Origin: Flavobacterium sp. UBA7663
Lineage (GTDB): Bacteria; Bacteroidota; Bacteroidia; Flavobacteriales; Flavobacteriaceae
DNA: 64,000 nt
NCBI RefSeq assembly: GCF_002483315.1
Contig: NZ_DLHR01000015.1
Span: 108,957-172,956, forward strand
Direction: 5' to 3'
The notes beneath the pieces were generated by a model that was not told where the DNA came from, ran no database searches, and was given only the letters and a program-made list of their open reading frames with translations. The position numbers and the translations under genes were made by a program. Positions 61,401 through 64,000 of the stretch are shown one piece after another (positions within the stretch are counted from its first letter, which is position 1; the number at the start of each line of letters is the position of its first letter).

Positions 61401-62003
61401 ATGCTCGACTTATTCCCAATAGAGAAAATTATTCTACCATTACCTGATGCGGTTTTTGAATTTTATCCAAATTTCTTCAATCAAGAAGAAGCGGAAATGT
61501 TATTTGAGAAACTCATGAATGAAACCCCTTGGCAACAAGATGACATCACTATTTTTGGAAAGAAAATTGCCCAACCTAGATTAACTTGTCTTTTTGGAAA
61601 CGAAGGCAAACCTTATTCCTATTCGGGTTTAACCATGCAACCTCATGCTTGGAATCCTACTATGATGTTTATTAAAGATAAAGTAGAACAAATTTCCGAA
61701 CAAAATTTCACAACCGTTTTAGCCAATTTATACCGAAACGAAAAAGATAGCAACGGTTGGCATGCCGATAATGAAAAAGAATTAGGCAGAAATCCGATAA
61801 TTGCCTCTGTAAGTTTTGGGGAAGAACGTAAATTTCAATTGAAACACATTTCAGATAATAACGTAAAATTAACGCTTAATTTAAACCCCGGAAGTTTATT
61901 AGTAATGAAAGAAGGTAGCCAAATTCATTACAAACATCAAATTCCAAAAGCTACCCAACCCAAAAATGCGAGAATAAATTTAACGTTTCGAACAATTTTG
62001 TAA
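61401..62003 (+). CDS. AlkB-like 2-oxoglutarate/Fe(II) dioxygenase
   Basis: A 200-residue cytosolic oxygenase. The iron ligands are in GWHADNEKELG (HxD) and the distal His in HYKHQIPK, with the 2-oxoglutarate Arg in RINLTFR. The fold and length fit the AlkB family (alpha-ketoglutarate-dependent dioxygenase), which repairs alkylated bases in DNA or RNA. The AlkB substrate-loop region (TCLFGNEGKPYSYSG) is present. No ada or alkA gene is adjacent. Confidence 0.9.
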   Translation: MLDLFPIEKIILPLPDAVFEFYPNFFNQEEAEMLFEKLMNETPWQQDDITIFGKKIAQPRLTCLFGNEGKPYSYSGLTMQPHAWNPTMMFIKDKVEQISEQNFTTVLANLYRNEKDSNGWHADNEKELGRNPIIASVSFGEERKFQLKHISDNNVKLTLNLNPGSLLVMKEGSQIHYKHQIPKATQPKNARINLTFRTIL

Positions 62004-62141
62004 TTATTATTTAAAAAACAATGTCAAGTTTTAGAAAATTTTAAAAATTCCTAAAAAAGCAATTGGCACATTTTTTGAATTTATTTTTTTACTAATATTG
62101 AATTATAAACCAATAAAAAAGTTAGAATTAGTATTCATCTG

Positions 62142-62423
62142 ATGAGAAAGAAGAAAATTTCAGAATTCGACAACGAAACACTAGATAGAGTTGTTGCTAT
62201 GGCTCAAGAGGAAAAAAAACCTTTTGAAGTTTTAAAAGAGGAATTTGGAGTGACTGAAAACGAAGTCACCGAATTAATGCGCAAACGATTATCCAAAGAC
62301 AATTTTGAGCTTTGGAAAAAGAAAGTTACGGCAAGTAAGCCAAAACCAAAACCCATAAAGTACAACGAATTAGAAGATGAAGATTTAGATAGTAAATATT
62401 ACTTCAAAAATAAATTCGACTAA
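62142..62423 (+). CDS. DUF2805 (TIGR03643-type) protein
   Basis: A 93-residue cytosolic protein: a helix-turn-helix-like start (LDRVVAMAQEEKKPFEVLKE, EFGVTENEVTELMRKRL), then a basic tail ending in YKKNKFD-like residues. The family pattern W-KKKV is present. A DNA-binding role is possible from the HTH-like spacing, but the family's function is unknown. Followed by a terminator. Confidence 0.85.
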   Translation: MRKKKISEFDNETLDRVVAMAQEEKKPFEVLKEEFGVTENEVTELMRKRLSKDNFELWKKKVTASKPKPKPIKYNELEDEDLDSKYYFKNKFD

Positions 62424-62429
62424 AAACTA

Positions 62430-62458
62430 AAGCTCTTAAATAAAATAAGAGCTTTTTT
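62430..62458 (+). terminator. Terminator of the DUF2805 gene
   Basis: AAGCTCTTA / TAAGAGCTT with a 7-base loop followed by a T run. Confidence 0.8.
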
Positions 62459-62549
62459 ATTGACATTAATTTGATTAATAAAATTTCCAAAGAAAATTTG
62501 TAACAAACATCTATTTTTCTCTACTTATATCTAATTCAATTTTGATAAA

Positions 62550-64000
62550 ATGAAAAAAATAATTCTTTCCCTTTCTTTAGTGGGATTTTTATGGAGTTGT
62601 AGCCCAACTCAAACAACTGCTAAACAAAATGATGTAGCAGTAAAAATCGATTTAATTAATGTTAAAGACGATAAAGTAATGGTTACCGTTACGCCTCCAA
62701 CTTTTACAAGTGAAACTGTAACTTTTCATTTCCCTAAAACTGTTCCTGGAACCTATTCAGAAGACGATTACGGTCGTTTTATTGAAAATGTAAAAGCATT
62801 TGATGCTAAAGGAAATACACTTAAAGTAGCTAAAATTGACGAAAATTCATATACGATTTCAGATGCTAAAAAACTATCAAAAATCACATACTTAGTTAAT
62901 GACTCTTTTGATACAGAAGGTGGTGCTGGATTTGGTGAAAGCGAAGATATATTCTCTCCTTCAGGAACAAATATTAATGCTGGAACAAACTTCATGTTAA
63001 ACACGCATGGATTCATTGGATACTTCAAAGGAAAAGAAGAAACACCATACAAATTAACCGTTACACACCCTGAAACTTTATTAGGTGTTTCGGCTATGAT
63101 AGATACAGATGCAAGTGCTACTTCAGATGTATTTTTAATGTCAAAATATGCAAGTTTGGTTGAAATGCCAATCATGTATTCTAAACCTGATTTCACTTCT
63201 TTCATGGTAGATGATATGGAAATTATCATCAGTGTGTATTCTCCAACAGGAAAATATACCGCTAAACAAATTACACCTCACATGGAAAACATGATGAAGG
63301 CACAAAAACGTTTCTTAGGACCAATTAACTCTACAAAAAAATACGCCATCTTATTGTACTTGTCTGATATGGCAGCTAAAGATGCAAAAGGATTTGGAGC
63401 ATTAGAACACCCAACATCAACTGTAGTAGTTATGCCAGAAATGATGGGATTAGAAATGTTACAAGAACAATTAAAAGACGTAGTTTCTCACGAATTCTTT
63501 CACATTGTAACGCCATTAACAATTCACTCAAACGAAATTCAATATTTTGATTTTAATAATCCTCAAATGTCGGAACATTTATGGATGTATGAAGGAGTAA
63601 CTGAATATTTTGCTAATTTATTTCAAGTAAATCAAGGTTTAATTGACGAAAAAGAATTCTTCGAAAGAATGGCAGGCAAAATTGCACAATCGCGCCAGAT
63701 GAACGACAATATGAGTTTTACTAAAATGAGTAAAAACGTATTGAATCCTCCTTACAAAGAGCAATACTTAAACGTATACCAAAAAGGAGCTTTGATTGCT
63801 ATGTGTATGGATATTTTAATTAGAGAAAATAGCAATGGTCAAAAAGGAATTTTAAGCCTAATGCAAGAATTATCTAAAGAATACGGAACAACAAAAGCAT
63901 TCAAAGACGAAGAGTTATTTGATAAAATTACAGCATTAACCTATCCAGCGGTAGGTGAATTCTTAAAAAATCACGTAGCTGGTGAAACTCCAATTCCTTA
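62550..64000 (+). CDS. M61-family metallopeptidase lipoprotein, 3' end cut by the window
   Basis: A long reading frame open to the window edge (483 complete codons, no stop). It starts at the ATG at 62550 with a lipoprotein signal (LWSCSPTQ). An N-terminal beta domain (about 25-180) is followed by the peptidase domain. The zinc site HEFFH is at residues 314-318, with the third ligand Glu348 in MYEGVTEYF. This order is that of the M61 (glycyl aminopeptidase-like) family. It sits 126 bases after the DUF2805 gene. Confidence 0.88.
   Translation, partial: MKKIILSLSLVGFLWSCSPTQTTAKQNDVAVKIDLINVKDDKVMVTVTPPTFTSETVTFHFPKTVPGTYSEDDYGRFIENVKAFDAKGNTLKVAKIDENSYTISDAKKLSKITYLVNDSFDTEGGAGFGESEDIFSPSGTNINAGTNFMLNTHGFIGYFKGKEETPYKLTVTHPETLLGVSAMIDTDASATSDVFLMSKYASLVEMPIMYSKPDFTSFMVDDMEIIISVYSPTGKYTAKQITPHMENMMKAQKRFLGPINSTKKYAILLYLSDMAAKDAKGFGALEHPTSTVVVMPEMMGLEMLQEQLKDVVSHEFFHIVTPLTIHSNEIQYFDFNNPQMSEHLWMYEGVTEYFANLFQVNQGLIDEKEFFERMAGKIAQSRQMNDNMSFTKMSKNVLNPPYKEQYLNVYQKGALIAMCMDILIRENSNGQKGILSLMQELSKEYGTTKAFKDEELFDKITALTYPAVGEFLKNHVAGETPIP

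Noticed and set aside
1..64000. CRISPR array, prophage, insertion sequence or integrase
   Set aside because: No regularly spaced direct repeats, no transposase or integrase motif, and no phage structural gene was seen.

Overview
The window is an AT-rich chromosomal segment from a bacterium of the phylum Bacteroidota, most likely Flavobacterium or a close relative in the Flavobacteriaceae. Signs of this are promoter -7 boxes of the form TAnnTTTG, the absence of clear Shine-Dalgarno sequences, a type IX secretion sorting domain, carboxypeptidase-regulatory-domain TonB receptors, an AcnB beside a mitochondrial-type aconitase, and a proline-tRNA ligase of the eukaryote/archaeal-like type. I see no phage, insertion sequence, integrase or CRISPR array. 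The only intergenic gap above 300 bases (31120-31434) holds a 43-residue gene, an operator-promoter and a terminator.

Layout. 1-6.4 kb: 5' end of a tRNA-Glu gene (minus), proS, a Trp/Asn/Gly-rich lipoprotein, a FadL-like outer-membrane protein, a candidate flavobacterial intergenic RNA element, rimO and two small genes. 6.4-15.2 kb (minus): a LysM-NlpC/P60 peptidoglycan hydrolase, two non-homologous-length aconitases side by side, a membrane acyltransferase and a MoxR ATPase. 15.3-19.4 kb (minus): a three-gene periplasmic foldase operon (two double-parvulin proteins and one lipoprotein) with a well-formed promoter. 19.5-24.4 kb: prfC, a small membrane protein, folD, ffh, a YbjQ-like protein. 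24.4-35.6 kb (minus): an accessory block with an RND efflux operon (tolC-like, adaptor, permease, PII-like protein, DUF2892 membrane protein), a sulfide:quinone oxidoreductase-like flavoprotein followed by an uncatalogued 43-residue gene, a Cys/Lys-rich exported peptide, a kelch-like secreted protein, a small Cys-containing exported protein and a DUF6132 protein. 35.6-40.0 kb (minus): an MBOAT plus two SGNH proteins, overlapping genes that look like a cell-surface O-acylation system. 40-64 kb: argS, two TonB-type receptors, a KASIII, a YegP protein, an S9 peptidase, a lone ABC ATPase, OmpA and lipocalin-like lipoproteins, htpG, several small membrane or exported proteins, an L,D-transpeptidase-like protein, an EamA transporter, aquaporin, AlkB-like, DUF2805 and a truncated M61 peptidase.

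Main discovery. In the 31-35.6 kb block four separate minus-strand promoters carry a GTAAC-N4-GTTAC palindrome (one with a single mismatch) centred 32-33 bp upstream of the centre of a TAnnTTTG box, and none of the four has the -33 TTG seen at the housekeeping promoters of this same window (tRNA-Glu, foldase operon, ffh, all with exact 19-bp spacing). This is the geometry of class II activation by a Crp/Fnr-type dimer. The four controlled units are the RND/PII-like/DUF2892 operon, the SQR-like/43-residue operon, the Cys-containing exported protein, and DUF6132. I infer a small regulon linking thiol or sulfide chemistry with efflux; the regulator itself is not in the window and the substrate is unknown.
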